NCBI GenBank assembly: GCA_937949525.1
Contig: CALEDT010000015.1
Coordinates: forward strand, 50,484-114,483
Length of the DNA: 64,000 bases
Origin: an uncultured Burkholderiales bacterium
Lineage (GTDB): Bacteria > Pseudomonadota > Gammaproteobacteria > Burkholderiales > Thiobacillaceae
Reading direction: 5' to 3'
How positions within the stretch are numbered: the stretch's first letter is position 1; each line of letters begins with the position of its first letter. A model generated the notes under the pieces. The model saw only the letters and a program-made list of their open reading frames with translations. It did not search any database and was not told the DNA's origin. Below, one piece after another: positions 24,981 to 33,537 of the stretch. Position numbers and translations under genes: made by a program.

Positions 24981-26045
24981 ATGAAGCTCGCCGCGTTGCT
25001 GTCCGTGTTCATCCTGGGTCTGGCCGGTTCCACCGGCGTGCGCGCGCAGAGCGCGGAACCCATCGTCATCAAGTTTTCGCACGTGGTCGCACCGAACACG
25101 CCCAAGGGGCGGGCGGCCGACGAGTTCAAGAAGCTGGCCGAGCAGCGCACCAATGGCCGCGTCCGCGTCGAGGTCTACCCCAACAGCCAGCTCTACAAGG
25201 ACCGCGAGGAGATCGAGGCGCTGCAACTGGGCGCGGTGCAGATGCTGGCGCCGTCGCTGTCCAAGTTCGGTCCGCTGGGCGTGCGCGCGTTCGAGCTGTT
25301 CGATCTGCCCTATATTTTCCCCAACAAGGAAACGCTGTACCGGGTCATGGACGGCGACATCGGCAAGCGTCTGTTCGAGATGCTGGAGCCGCGCGGCATC
25401 ATTGGCCTGGCCTACTGGGACAACGGTTTCAAGCAGATGAGCGCCAACCGGCCGCTGCGCAGCATCGAGGACTTCAAGGGCCTGAAGATGCGCATCCAGT
25501 CCTCCAAGGTGCTGGAAGCGCAGATGAAGGCGCTGGGCGCCAATCCGCAGGTGATGGCGTTCTCCGAGGTCTACTCGGCATTGCAGCAGGGCGTGGTGGA
25601 CGGCACCGAGAATCCCATGTCCAACCTGTACACGCAGAAGATGCACGAGGTGCAGAAGCATCTGACCCTGTCCGACCATGGCTATCTGGGCTATGCGGTG
25701 ATCGTCAACAAGCGCTTCTGGGAAGGGCTGCCGGCCGACATCCGCGCCACGCTGGAAAAGGCCATGCAGGACGCCACCGAGTTCGAACGCGCCATCGCCC
25801 AGCGCGACAACGACGACGCACTGGCGGCGGTGCGTCGTGCCGGCACCACGGAGGTGTACGTGCTGCCGTTCCGTGACCGCGTGGTCTGGCATCGCGCGCT
25901 GCTGCCGGTGCACAAGGAGTTCGAACGCATCATCGGCCGCGACTTCATCCAGGCGGTGTATCAGGTCGCCGCCGACGTGGAGAAGGAGAAGGCGGCGCAG
26001 CCGGCGCGTCAGGAGCCCAAGGAGCGGCCGGGACCGAGCCGCTGA
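24981..26045 (+). CDS. dctP: TRAP transporter solute-binding protein DctP
   Basis: A 354-residue periplasmic protein with Sec signal (LAALLSVFILGLAGSTGVRAQS). DctP-family landmarks: IKFSHVVAPNTPKGRAADEF, GAVQMLAPSLSKFG, GLKMRIQSSKV with the substrate-anchoring Arg, and EVYSALQQGVVDGTENP. These point to a C4-dicarboxylate or similar organic acid. AGGGG lies just upstream of the ATG. It is followed by dctQ and dctM in the same direction. The upstream 200 bp contains a CAATATTG palindrome but no evident sigma-54 promoter. Confidence 0.92.
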   Translation: MKLAALLSVFILGLAGSTGVRAQSAEPIVIKFSHVVAPNTPKGRAADEFKKLAEQRTNGRVRVEVYPNSQLYKDREEIEALQLGAVQMLAPSLSKFGPLGVRAFELFDLPYIFPNKETLYRVMDGDIGKRLFEMLEPRGIIGLAYWDNGFKQMSANRPLRSIEDFKGLKMRIQSSKVLEAQMKALGANPQVMAFSEVYSALQQGVVDGTENPMSNLYTQKMHEVQKHLTLSDHGYLGYAVIVNKRFWEGLPADIRATLEKAMQDATEFERAIAQRDNDDALAAVRRAGTTEVYVLPFRDRVVWHRALLPVHKEFERIIGRDFIQAVYQVAADVEKEKAAQPARQEPKERPGPSR

Positions 26046-26117
26046 TGTGCTGACTGCCCCGGCCCTGCGGGGGGCCGGGGATGCCGATCCTGAACGCGCG
26101 CACCCGAGGAGGGTTCG

Positions 26118-26633
26118 ATGTTCAACCGTATCCTCGACCGTCTGGAGGAGTGGCTGATCATCAGCTTCATGGCGGCGGCGACGCTGGTCACCTTCGTCTC
26201 GGTGGCGCTGCGCTACCTGTTCGGCACCGGTTTCACCTGGTCGACCGAGCTGACCATCTACCTGTTCATCTGGATGGCCAAGTTTGGCGCCGCCTATGGC
26301 GTGCGCACCGGCATCCACGTCGGTGTCGACTACGTGGTCAACAAGGTCGAGGGCCGCGCGCGCGACGCGCTGGTGGTCACCGGCCTGGGGTTGGGCGTGT
26401 TCTTCACCGGCGTGGTTGCCTTCCTGGGTGCGCGCTGGGTGGTGTTCATCCACGGCACCGGTCAGGTCGCGCCGGACCTGGAATGGCCCATGTGGCTCAT
26501 CTACCTCGCCGTGCCGCTCGGCTCCGGACTGATGTGCTACCGCTTCATCCAGGTGCTGATCCGCTTCCTGCGTACCGGCCAGACCGTGTCCGCCGGCCCG
26601 GCGCATGAACTGCGCGAGGAGATCAAGCCATGA
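26118..26633 (+). CDS. dctQ: TRAP transporter small permease subunit DctQ
   Basis: A 171-residue protein with four hydrophobic helices (EEWLIISFMAAATLVTFVSVALRYLFG, TIYLFIWMAKFGAAYGV, VTGLGLGVFFTGVVAFLGA, MWLIYLAVPLGSGLMCY). The motif STELTIYLFIWMAKFGAA is typical of DctQ. AGGAGG lies upstream of the ATG, and the stop overlaps the dctM start by 4 bp. Confidence 0.92.
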   Translation: MFNRILDRLEEWLIISFMAAATLVTFVSVALRYLFGTGFTWSTELTIYLFIWMAKFGAAYGVRTGIHVGVDYVVNKVEGRARDALVVTGLGLGVFFTGVVAFLGARWVVFIHGTGQVAPDLEWPMWLIYLAVPLGSGLMCYRFIQVLIRFLRTGQTVSAGPAHELREEIKP

Positions 26634-27961
26634 CCGCGTTCATCATCATGGGCATCCTGGCGCTGATGCTGGTCACCGGCACGCCGATCTCCATCGCCCT
26701 GGGCATGACCGTGCTGGTGTTCCTGGTGCTGTTCTCGTCGTTCGACCTGATGACGGTCAACATCATCTCGCAGCGCCTGTTCACTGGCCTGGAGAGCTTC
26801 GCCATCATGGCGGTGCCGTTCTTCGTGCTGGCCGGCACCTTCCTTACCGATGGCGGCGTGGCCAAACGCATCATCAAGTTCGCCATCGATCTGGTGGGCT
26901 GGATGCCGGGCGGACTGGCCATGGCCTCCATCGTCGCCTGCGCCTTCTTCGCCACGTTGTCCGGTTCCAGTCCGGCCACGGTCATGGCGATCGGTTCGCT
27001 GATGCTGCCGGCCATGGTCAACCAGGGCTATCCCAAGCCGTTTTCCACCGGTGTCATCGCCTGCTCCGGCTCGCTGGGCATTCTGATCCCGCCGTCCATC
27101 GTGTTGATCATCTACGCGGTGGCGACTTCGGAATCGGCCGGCAAGCTGTTCGTCGCCGGCATCGTGCCTGGCTTCCTGCTGGCCGCCCTGCTGATGGGCG
27201 TGACCTTCCTGTATTCGAGGAAGCACAAGTTCCCCACCGTGCCGCGCGCATCGTTCGGCGAGGTGTGGCGTTCCTTCCTCGATGCGTTCTGGGGCCTGAT
27301 GCTGGTGGTCATCGTCATGGGCGGCATTTATGGCGGCATCTTCACGCCCACCGAGGCGGCGGCGGTGTCGGCGGTTTATGCCTTCGTCTGCGCCACCATG
27401 ATCTACCGGACGCTGAAGCTGCGCGACGTGCCCAAGGTATTGCTGCATGCGGCGAACACGTCGTCGATGCTGCTGTACATCATCACCAACGCCATCCTGT
27501 TCAACTTCCTGCTCACCTCGGAACAGATCCCGCAGGCGTTGTCGCAATGGGTGGTGGACCAGAACCTGCAGGCCTGGCAGTTCCTGCTGGTGATCAACCT
27601 GGTGCTGCTGCTGGCCGGCCAGTTCATGGAGCCGAGTTCGATCATCCTGATCCTGGCGCCGCTGTTCCTGCCCATCGCCGTGGCGCTGGGCATCGATCCC
27701 ATCCACCTGGGCATCATCATGACCATCAACATGGAGATCGGCATGATCACGCCGCCGGTCGGGCTCAACCTGTATGTCGCCAGCCATCTGTCCAAGCTGG
27801 GCCTGACCGCGGTGTCCAAGGCCGCGCTGCCGTTCGTCGGCGTCATGCTGCTGTACCTCGCGCTGATCACCTATGTGCCGGAAATCTCGCTGTTCCTGGT
27901 CGACCTGCTGTATCCGCCGCCGCCCACCGCCGGTCCGCCGCCGCTGCCGGCGTTCGACTGA
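26630..27961 (+). CDS. dctM: TRAP transporter large permease subunit DctM
   Basis: A 443-residue polytopic protein of normal DctM length. Family motifs: GTPISIALGMTVLVFL, FFATLSGSSPATVMAIGS, SLGILIPPSIVLIIYAV, ESAGKLFVAGIVPG and MITPPVGLNLYV. It forms the Na+-coupled transport channel with DctQ and receives substrate from DctP. The C-terminal end is proline-rich. Confidence 0.94.
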   Translation: MTAFIIMGILALMLVTGTPISIALGMTVLVFLVLFSSFDLMTVNIISQRLFTGLESFAIMAVPFFVLAGTFLTDGGVAKRIIKFAIDLVGWMPGGLAMASIVACAFFATLSGSSPATVMAIGSLMLPAMVNQGYPKPFSTGVIACSGSLGILIPPSIVLIIYAVATSESAGKLFVAGIVPGFLLAALLMGVTFLYSRKHKFPTVPRASFGEVWRSFLDAFWGLMLVVIVMGGIYGGIFTPTEAAAVSAVYAFVCATMIYRTLKLRDVPKVLLHAANTSSMLLYIITNAILFNFLLTSEQIPQALSQWVVDQNLQAWQFLLVINLVLLLAGQFMEPSSIILILAPLFLPIAVALGIDPIHLGIIMTINMEIGMITPPVGLNLYVASHLSKLGLTAVSKAALPFVGVMLLYLALITYVPEISLFLVDLLYPPPPTAGPPPLPAFD

Positions 27962-28014
27962 CGCCCGGCGCCGGCTCGCGGATAATCGGGCGATCCGCCA
28001 TCCGAAAGCCGACC

Positions 28015-29322
28015 GTGGAGCCATCCCGCGATGCCGCCGGCGCCCTCAATCCCGGCGTGCGCAAGTCCGAGGCCTGGGCCTGGGCGATGTTCGACTTCGC
28101 CAACTCCGGCTACACCACCGTGGTGATCACGGCGATCTACAACGCTTATTTCGTTTCGGTCATCGCCGGCAACGCGCATTGGGGCAGTCTGGCCTGGACC
28201 GCCGCGCTGTCGGTGTCCTACGCGCTGGTCATGGTGACCGCGCCGGGCCTGGGCGCGTGGGCGGACGCGCATGGCGCGAAGAAGACGCTGCTGATCGTGA
28301 CCACGCTGGGCTGCGTGCTGGCCACCATTGCGCTCGGCCTTGCCGGCCCGGAGCTGTTGTGGCTGGCGCTGCTGTTGATCGTGATCGGCAACTATTTCTA
28401 CGCCACCGGTGAGAACCTGATCGCCGCCTTCCTGCCCGAGCTGGCGCGCGGCACCGGCATGGGCCGGCTGTCCGGCTGGGGCTGGGGCCTGGGATACTTC
28501 GGCGGCATGCTCACGCTGGGCGCGTGCCTGGCTTATGTCGCATACGCGCAGGAGGCCGGAGGTGCGGCGCGGGACTACGTGCCGGTCACGCTGTGGATCA
28601 CCGCCGGCCTGTTTCTAGCAGCCGCGCTGCCCACCTTCATCGGGCTGCGCGAGCGCGCGTTGCCCGGCGACACCCGTGCGTCCGGTCTCGGCGACGCGTA
28701 TCGCGGCCTCTGGCGCGCGCTGGCGCGCATGCGCCAGTACCGCGACCTGGGGCGCTTCCTGCTGTGCATCGTCAGTTACCAGGCCGGTGTGCAAGCGGTG
28801 ATCACGCTGGCGGCGGTCTACGCGCAGCAGGCCATGGGCTTCGACACGCGCCAGACCATCACGCTGATCCTGGTGGTCAACGTCGCCGCCGCTGCCGGCG
28901 CGCTGGCGTTCGGGCACGTGCAGGACCGTATTGGCCACCGGCGCGCGATCGCGCTGACCCTGCTGGGCTGGCTCTTGACCATCATCCTGGCCTGGGCCGC
29001 CACCGAGGCCGGGCGCTTCTGGCTGGCCGCGCTGCTGGCCGGAAGCTGTCTGGGTGCGTCGCAGTCGGCCGGCCGGGCGCTGGTCGGGTATCTCAGTCCC
29101 CCGGCGCATCGTGCCGAATTCTTCGGCCTGTGGGGTATGGCGGTGAAACTGTCGTCCATCCTCGGTCCGCTCACCTATGGTCTGGCGGTGTGGCTGACGC
29201 GCGGTGATCACCGTCTGGCCATGCTGACGCTAGCGCCGTACTTCCTGCTGGGCCTGGTATTGCTGATGCGCGTCGACGTGGTGCGCGGCCGCCGCCTCAT
29301 CGCCGCGGCGCCGGCGCGTTGA
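28015..29322 (+). CDS. MFS transporter, UMF1/Atg22-like
   Basis: A 435-residue polytopic protein. The start is uncertain: the frame is open upstream through dctM in another register, and the GTG of VEPSRDAAGALNPGVRKSEAW is chosen because it precedes the family's N-terminal motif WAMFDFANSGYTTVVITAIYNAYF. About 12 helices are visible, with loop motifs GAWADAHGAKK and GHVQDRIGHRRAI. UMF1-family proteins include an amino-acid effluxer in yeast vacuoles (Atg22); the bacterial substrate is unknown. Confidence 0.85.
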   Translation: MEPSRDAAGALNPGVRKSEAWAWAMFDFANSGYTTVVITAIYNAYFVSVIAGNAHWGSLAWTAALSVSYALVMVTAPGLGAWADAHGAKKTLLIVTTLGCVLATIALGLAGPELLWLALLLIVIGNYFYATGENLIAAFLPELARGTGMGRLSGWGWGLGYFGGMLTLGACLAYVAYAQEAGGAARDYVPVTLWITAGLFLAAALPTFIGLRERALPGDTRASGLGDAYRGLWRALARMRQYRDLGRFLLCIVSYQAGVQAVITLAAVYAQQAMGFDTRQTITLILVVNVAAAAGALAFGHVQDRIGHRRAIALTLLGWLLTIILAWAATEAGRFWLAALLAGSCLGASQSAGRALVGYLSPPAHRAEFFGLWGMAVKLSSILGPLTYGLAVWLTRGDHRLAMLTLAPYFLLGLVLLMRVDVVRGRRLIAAAPAR

Positions 29323-29344
29323 CGCGGCCCGGACGAACGGCACA

Positions 29345-29986
29345 ATGCCGGCCATGACCACCCGCTTCTGCATCGTGCGTCACGGCGAGACCGACTGGAA
29401 CGTCGAGCGACGCATCCAGGGCCATACCGACGTGCCGCTCAACGCCACCGGCCGGGCGCAGGCGCTGGCCATGGCCTACAACGCGGCGCATCGGCACTTC
29501 CACGCCATCTACAGCAGCGATCTGAGACGCGCGCGCGAAACCGCGCGCTTCATCGCCGAGTTGGAAGGACACGAGGTGAAGCCGTTGCCGGCATTGCGCG
29601 AGCGGAATTTCGGCCTGTTCCAGGGGTTGACCGCGGCCGAGGCGGCGCAGCGCCATCCCGAGGCGCACGCGCGCTATGTCGCGCGCGATGCCGACTTCGA
29701 CTTCCACGGCGGCGAGAGTCTGCGCGTCTTCGCCGAACGGGTGCTGGCCGGCATCGAATGGCTGGCGCGCCACCATGCCGGCCAGACCCTGCTGGCGGTG
29801 AGCCACAGCGGCGTGCTCGACGTGCTTTACCGCCAGGCCACGGGACGCGACCTGAGCGCGCCACGCGATTTCGACATCCCCAACTGCGCGCTCAACTGGT
29901 TCCACCTGGATGCGCATGGCCTGCATCTGGAGCGCTGGGCGGATCGCCACCATCTCGCCCATCCGCTGATGGAGGCGCCCGAGTGA
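29345..29986 (+). CDS. Histidine phosphatase family protein (GpmB/CobC-like)
   Basis: A 213-residue enzyme of the histidine-phosphatase superfamily. Catalytic motifs: FCIVRHGETDWN with the phosphorylated His, QGHTDVPLN, SSDLRRARETA, LRERNFGLFQGL and AVSHSGVLDVL. The sequence resembles GpmB-type phosphatases and alpha-ribazole phosphatases; substrate cannot be fixed. A second ATG three codons in (MTTRFC) may be the true start. Its stop overlaps the start of gpmA (GTGA). Confidence 0.85.
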   Translation: MPAMTTRFCIVRHGETDWNVERRIQGHTDVPLNATGRAQALAMAYNAAHRHFHAIYSSDLRRARETARFIAELEGHEVKPLPALRERNFGLFQGLTAAEAAQRHPEAHARYVARDADFDFHGGESLRVFAERVLAGIEWLARHHAGQTLLAVSHSGVLDVLYRQATGRDLSAPRDFDIPNCALNWFHLDAHGLHLERWADRHHLAHPLMEAPE

Positions 29987-30678
29987 GCGCACGCGTGGTG
30001 GTGTTCCTGCGCCATGGCCACAGCCTGTGGAACCTGACCGACCGCTTCACCGGCTGGACCGACGTGGCGTTGACCGGCATCGGCATCGTCGAGGCCGAAT
30101 TCGCCGGCCTCGAACTGGCCGCGCGGGGACACCACTTCGACGAGGCGCATGTCTCGCTGCTGCGCCGCACCCGCCAGACCGCGCTGGCGGTGCTGGCGGT
30201 GACCGGCGACACGATGGCGCCGGTGCATGCTACGTGGCGCCTCAACGAACGCCACTATGGCGCCCTGCAAGGCTTGAACAAGCGGGAGATTTTTGCCACC
30301 TGGGGCGAAGCCCGCTCGCGTGCCTGGTGGCGCGGCTACCATGCGCCGCCGCCGGCGCTGGATGCCGACGATCCGCGGCACCCGCGTTTCGACGCGCGCT
30401 ATGCCGACCTCGATCCGGCCCTGCTGCCGGCAGGCGAGAGTCTCGCCGACTGCCAGCGGCGCGTGCTGCCGTATTGGCGGGATGTGCTGCTGCCGCGCAT
30501 CGCCGCCGGCCGGCGGCTGCTGGTGGTCAGTCATGGCAACACGCTGCGCGCGCTGGTCATGCACCTGGACGGCCTGACGCCGGAGGCGATGGAGCACCTG
30601 GAGATACCGGCTGCGCGCCCGTTGATCTACCGCTTCGATGACTCGCTGGCGGTTGCGGCCAAGGAGTGGGGAGGCTGA
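29983..30678 (+). CDS. gpmA: 2,3-bisphosphoglycerate-dependent phosphoglycerate mutase
   Basis: A 231-residue protein starting at the GTG overlapping the previous stop. It matches dPGM closely: RFTGWTDVALT, RRTRQTALAVL, WRLNERHYGALQGLNK, YHAPPPALD and SHGNTLRALVMHLDGL. It interconverts 2- and 3-phosphoglycerate in glycolysis/gluconeogenesis. Odd point: the first motif reads RHGHS where family members nearly always have RHGES; the catalytic His and Arg remain. Confidence 0.9.
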   Translation: MSARVVVFLRHGHSLWNLTDRFTGWTDVALTGIGIVEAEFAGLELAARGHHFDEAHVSLLRRTRQTALAVLAVTGDTMAPVHATWRLNERHYGALQGLNKREIFATWGEARSRAWWRGYHAPPPALDADDPRHPRFDARYADLDPALLPAGESLADCQRRVLPYWRDVLLPRIAAGRRLLVVSHGNTLRALVMHLDGLTPEAMEHLEIPAARPLIYRFDDSLAVAAKEWGG

Positions 30679-30685
30679 CATCGTG

Positions 30686-32488
30686 TCAGCCGGCCTGGTC
30701 TTTTTCCTGCCTCAACTGTAGGCGCCACATCGCCGCATACCGGCCGTCCAGGGCCAGCAGGGCCGCGTGGGTGCCGCGCTCGACGATGCGGCCGCCGTCC
30801 ATCACCAGGATCTCGTCCGCATCGACGACCGTGGATAGGCGATGGGCGATCACCAGCGTGGTGCGGTTTTTCGAGATGCGCGCCAGTTCCGCGCCGATGG
30901 CGCGTTCGGTGGTGGAATCCAGCGACGAGGTGGCCTCGTCGAACACCATGATCGGCGGGTTTTTCAGCATCGCGCGGGCGATGGCCACGCGTTGCTTCTC
31001 GCCACCGGACAGTTTCAGGCCGCGCTCGCCCACGCGCGTGTCGTAACCGTCCGGCAGGCTGGCGATGAATGCGTCCAGATGCGCCGCGCGCGCCGCTTCC
31101 AGCACTTCGGCGCGGGGCGCCTGCGGCCGGCCGTAGGCGATGTTGTGGTACAGCGTGTCGTTGAACAGCACCGTGTCCTGCGGCACCATGCCGATGTGCC
31201 GGCGCAGGCTGGCCTGCGTCACCGCGCGGATGTCCTGGCCGTCGATCAGGATGCGCCCGGTGTCGACGTCGAAGAAGCGGAACAGCAGCCGCGCCAGCGT
31301 CGACTTGCCGGCGCCGCTGGCGCCCACCACCGCCACCTTGTGGCCGGGGGGAATGACGAAATCGACGTCTTCGAGGATGGCGCGGCGCGTATCGTAGGCG
31401 AAGCCGACGTGCTCGAAGCGCACCTCGCCGGCGCGCACCGCCAGTTCGCGCGCGTCCGGCGCGTCGACGATCTCCGGCGGCCGGTCGAGCAGGCCGAACA
31501 GCTTCTCCATGTCGGTCAGCGCGTTGCGGATTTCGCGGTACACCGTGCCGAGGAAGTTGAGCGGAACGAACAACTGGATCAGGTAGGCGTTGACCAGCAC
31601 CAGGTCGCCGATGGTCATGTGGCCGTCCACCACGCCCCGCGTTGCCAGCGCCATCATCGCGGTGACACCCACGGCGATGATGAACGCCTGCCCGGCATTG
31701 AGCCAGGCCAGCGAAACCTCGCTCTTCACCGAAGCGTGCTCGGCCCGTTCCAGGTCCAGGCGCAGCCGCTCCGCTTCATACGCTTCGTTGTTGAAGTACT
31801 TGACCGTCTCGTAGTTCAGCAGGCTGTCCACCGCGCGCGCGTTGGCCGCCGCGTCGGTCTCGTTCATCGCCCGGCGGTATTGCAGTCGCCAGTTGGTGAT
31901 CATGACCGTAAAGGCGATGTACACCGCGAGCGTGGCCAGCGTCACGGCGCCGAACCACGGGTCGTACTTGACGAACAGCACGCCCGCCACCATGAGGATT
32001 TCCAGCAGCGTCGGGCCGATGTTGAACAGCGTGAAGTTGATCAGGAAGCGGATCGAACGCGCACCGCGTTCGATGTCCACCGCCAGCCCGCCGGTATGTC
32101 GCTCCAGATGGAAACGCAGCGACTGCGCGTGCAGCTTCTGGAACACGTCGTGGATCACGCCGCGCATCGCCCGTTGCAGCACGCGCGCGAAGATGCCGTC
32201 GCGCAGCTCGGTGAACGCGGTATTGCCGAACCGCAGCAGCCCGTAAAGCGCCACCAGCGCCAGCGGCACGGCCAGCGCCACGCCCGGCTCGGACAGCCGG
32301 TCGACGATCTCCTTCAACACCAGCGGCACGGACACGTTCGCCACTTTCGCGCCCAACAGCAGGCCGAAGGCCGCCAGCACACGGCCCTTGTAGCGCCAGA
32401 CGTAAGGAAACAGCGACCACGCCGCCCGCCACTGGCTGGCGGAAATGCGCGGGGTCATGGAATCGGAGCGGAGTCGGTCGTGGGCCAT
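30686..32488 (-). CDS. ATM1/HMT1-type ABC exporter (fused permease and ATPase)
   Basis: The 600-residue reading starts at MAHDRLRSDS; the frame is open 71 codons upstream, overlapping the divergent gene, so a start there is unlikely. It has one six-helix membrane domain and one nucleotide-binding domain: Walker A GASGAGKST, signature LSGGEKQRVAIARAML, Walker B IMVFDEATSS, H-loop VIAHRLST. The membrane domain (FNIGPTLLEILMVAGVLFVKYDPWFG, NYETVKYFNNEAYEAERL) matches the ABCB7/Atm1 group, which export glutathione-linked metal or sulfur compounds. It acts as a homodimer in the inner membrane. Confidence 0.88.
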   Translation of the reverse strand: MAHDRLRSDSMTPRISASQWRAAWSLFPYVWRYKGRVLAAFGLLLGAKVANVSVPLVLKEIVDRLSEPGVALAVPLALVALYGLLRFGNTAFTELRDGIFARVLQRAMRGVIHDVFQKLHAQSLRFHLERHTGGLAVDIERGARSIRFLINFTLFNIGPTLLEILMVAGVLFVKYDPWFGAVTLATLAVYIAFTVMITNWRLQYRRAMNETDAAANARAVDSLLNYETVKYFNNEAYEAERLRLDLERAEHASVKSEVSLAWLNAGQAFIIAVGVTAMMALATRGVVDGHMTIGDLVLVNAYLIQLFVPLNFLGTVYREIRNALTDMEKLFGLLDRPPEIVDAPDARELAVRAGEVRFEHVGFAYDTRRAILEDVDFVIPPGHKVAVVGASGAGKSTLARLLFRFFDVDTGRILIDGQDIRAVTQASLRRHIGMVPQDTVLFNDTLYHNIAYGRPQAPRAEVLEAARAAHLDAFIASLPDGYDTRVGERGLKLSGGEKQRVAIARAMLKNPPIMVFDEATSSLDSTTERAIGAELARISKNRTTLVIAHRLSTVVDADEILVMDGGRIVERGTHAALLALDGRYAAMWRLQLRQEKDQAG

Positions 32489-32624
32489 GGCGCGTATTTT
32501 CGCGGAAGACTTGTCAGGTGGCCGGGAAATCGTGCCCTGCCCGCGAACGCATTCGATGCGGTGCATCGCCTCTCTGGCGTCGTGCCCGGTGAACCGGATC
32601 GGCGCGCGGTACGGGCAAAATTGG

Positions 32625-32637
32625 CGGCATAATGCCG
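32625..32637. promoter_or_regulatory. 13-bp palindrome in the divergent promoter region
   Basis: CGGCAT-A-ATGCCG is a perfect inverted repeat centred 64 bp before the PhnD-like gene, in the 206-bp gap between it and the ABC exporter. It contains CATAAT, a possible -10 element, but no matching -35 was found. It may be an operator; no regulator is assigned. Confidence 0.3.
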
Positions 32638-32694
32638 ACCGGTCGGAAAGCGAAAGAATAACAACGGGAAGTTCGACCCCGGAGGACAACCAGG

Positions 32695-33537
32695 ATGCCA
32701 TTTCTCTTCGCGCTCGCCGCGTTGCTGCTTGCGCCGTCCAGCCACGCTTGGCAGGCGGGCGGCCCCTATCCCTTCGGGGTGCTCAATCACCGGTCGCCGA
32801 CACTGACCGCCGAGTACTGGAACCCCATCCTGGCCTGGGTGTCGGCCCGCTCGGGGGTGCCGCTGACTCTTAAAATCGCGCGCACGGCGAACGAGACCAC
32901 GGACATGGCCGCGCGCGGCGAGCTTGCCTTCGTCTACACCAATCACCTGTTCACGCCGCAGCGGGACCGGCTGGGTTACTCCGTCATCGCCCGCCAGGAG
33001 GGCGAGGGCATCCGCGGGCAGATCGTGGTGCCGGCGGCCAGCGCGGTGACGCGCCTGGAAGACCTCGCCGGCCAGGCGGTGGCCTTTGCCAACCGCTATG
33101 GTTTCACCGGTTATTTCGTTCCCTACGATGCGCTGTTGCGAGCGGGTGTCGAGGTGAAGCCGGTGTTTGCCGGCACCCAGGAGGCGGCCATGGGGCTGCT
33201 GCGGCATGGCAAGGTGGCGGCGGCCGGAGTCAACCATCAGGTGATGGCCGACTACGCCCGGCGCGAGGGCTTCGCCTACCGGGTGTTGTGGCAGTCGCAG
33301 CCCTATGACGACCTGGCGGTGATGGCCCACCCGGCGGTGCCGCCTCAGACACGGGCGGCGGTGCGGGAGGCGCTGCTGGGCATGAAGACCGACCCGGAAG
33401 GCAGCAAGGTGCTGGACGAGGTCGCCGCGCGGCTCAAGCTGCCTGCGCCGCGCGGCTTCGCCGCCGCCGGCGACCGCGACTACGACGCCTACCGTAGCTT
33501 CTTCCGCGCCACCCGCGTGCCCTTGGAAAGTCAATGA
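32695..33537 (+). CDS. PhnD-like periplasmic binding protein, partner of the GGDEF-EAL protein
   Basis: A 280-residue protein with Sec signal (MPFLFALAALLLAPSSHAW) and a GGAGG site 9 nt upstream. It is a PhnD-type (phosphate/phosphite/phosphonate) substrate-binding fold: YPFGVLNHRSPTLTAEYWNPIL, ARGELAFVYTNHLF, LEDLAGQAVAFANRYGFTGYFVPY. No phosphonate ABC permease or ATPase is adjacent. The stop overlaps the next gene by 4 bp, so it is more likely a ligand sensor for that membrane c-di-GMP enzyme. The ligand is unknown. Confidence 0.85.
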   Translation: MPFLFALAALLLAPSSHAWQAGGPYPFGVLNHRSPTLTAEYWNPILAWVSARSGVPLTLKIARTANETTDMAARGELAFVYTNHLFTPQRDRLGYSVIARQEGEGIRGQIVVPAASAVTRLEDLAGQAVAFANRYGFTGYFVPYDALLRAGVEVKPVFAGTQEAAMGLLRHGKVAAAGVNHQVMADYARREGFAYRVLWQSQPYDDLAVMAHPAVPPQTRAAVREALLGMKTDPEGSKVLDEVAARLKLPAPRGFAAAGDRDYDAYRSFFRATRVPLESQ

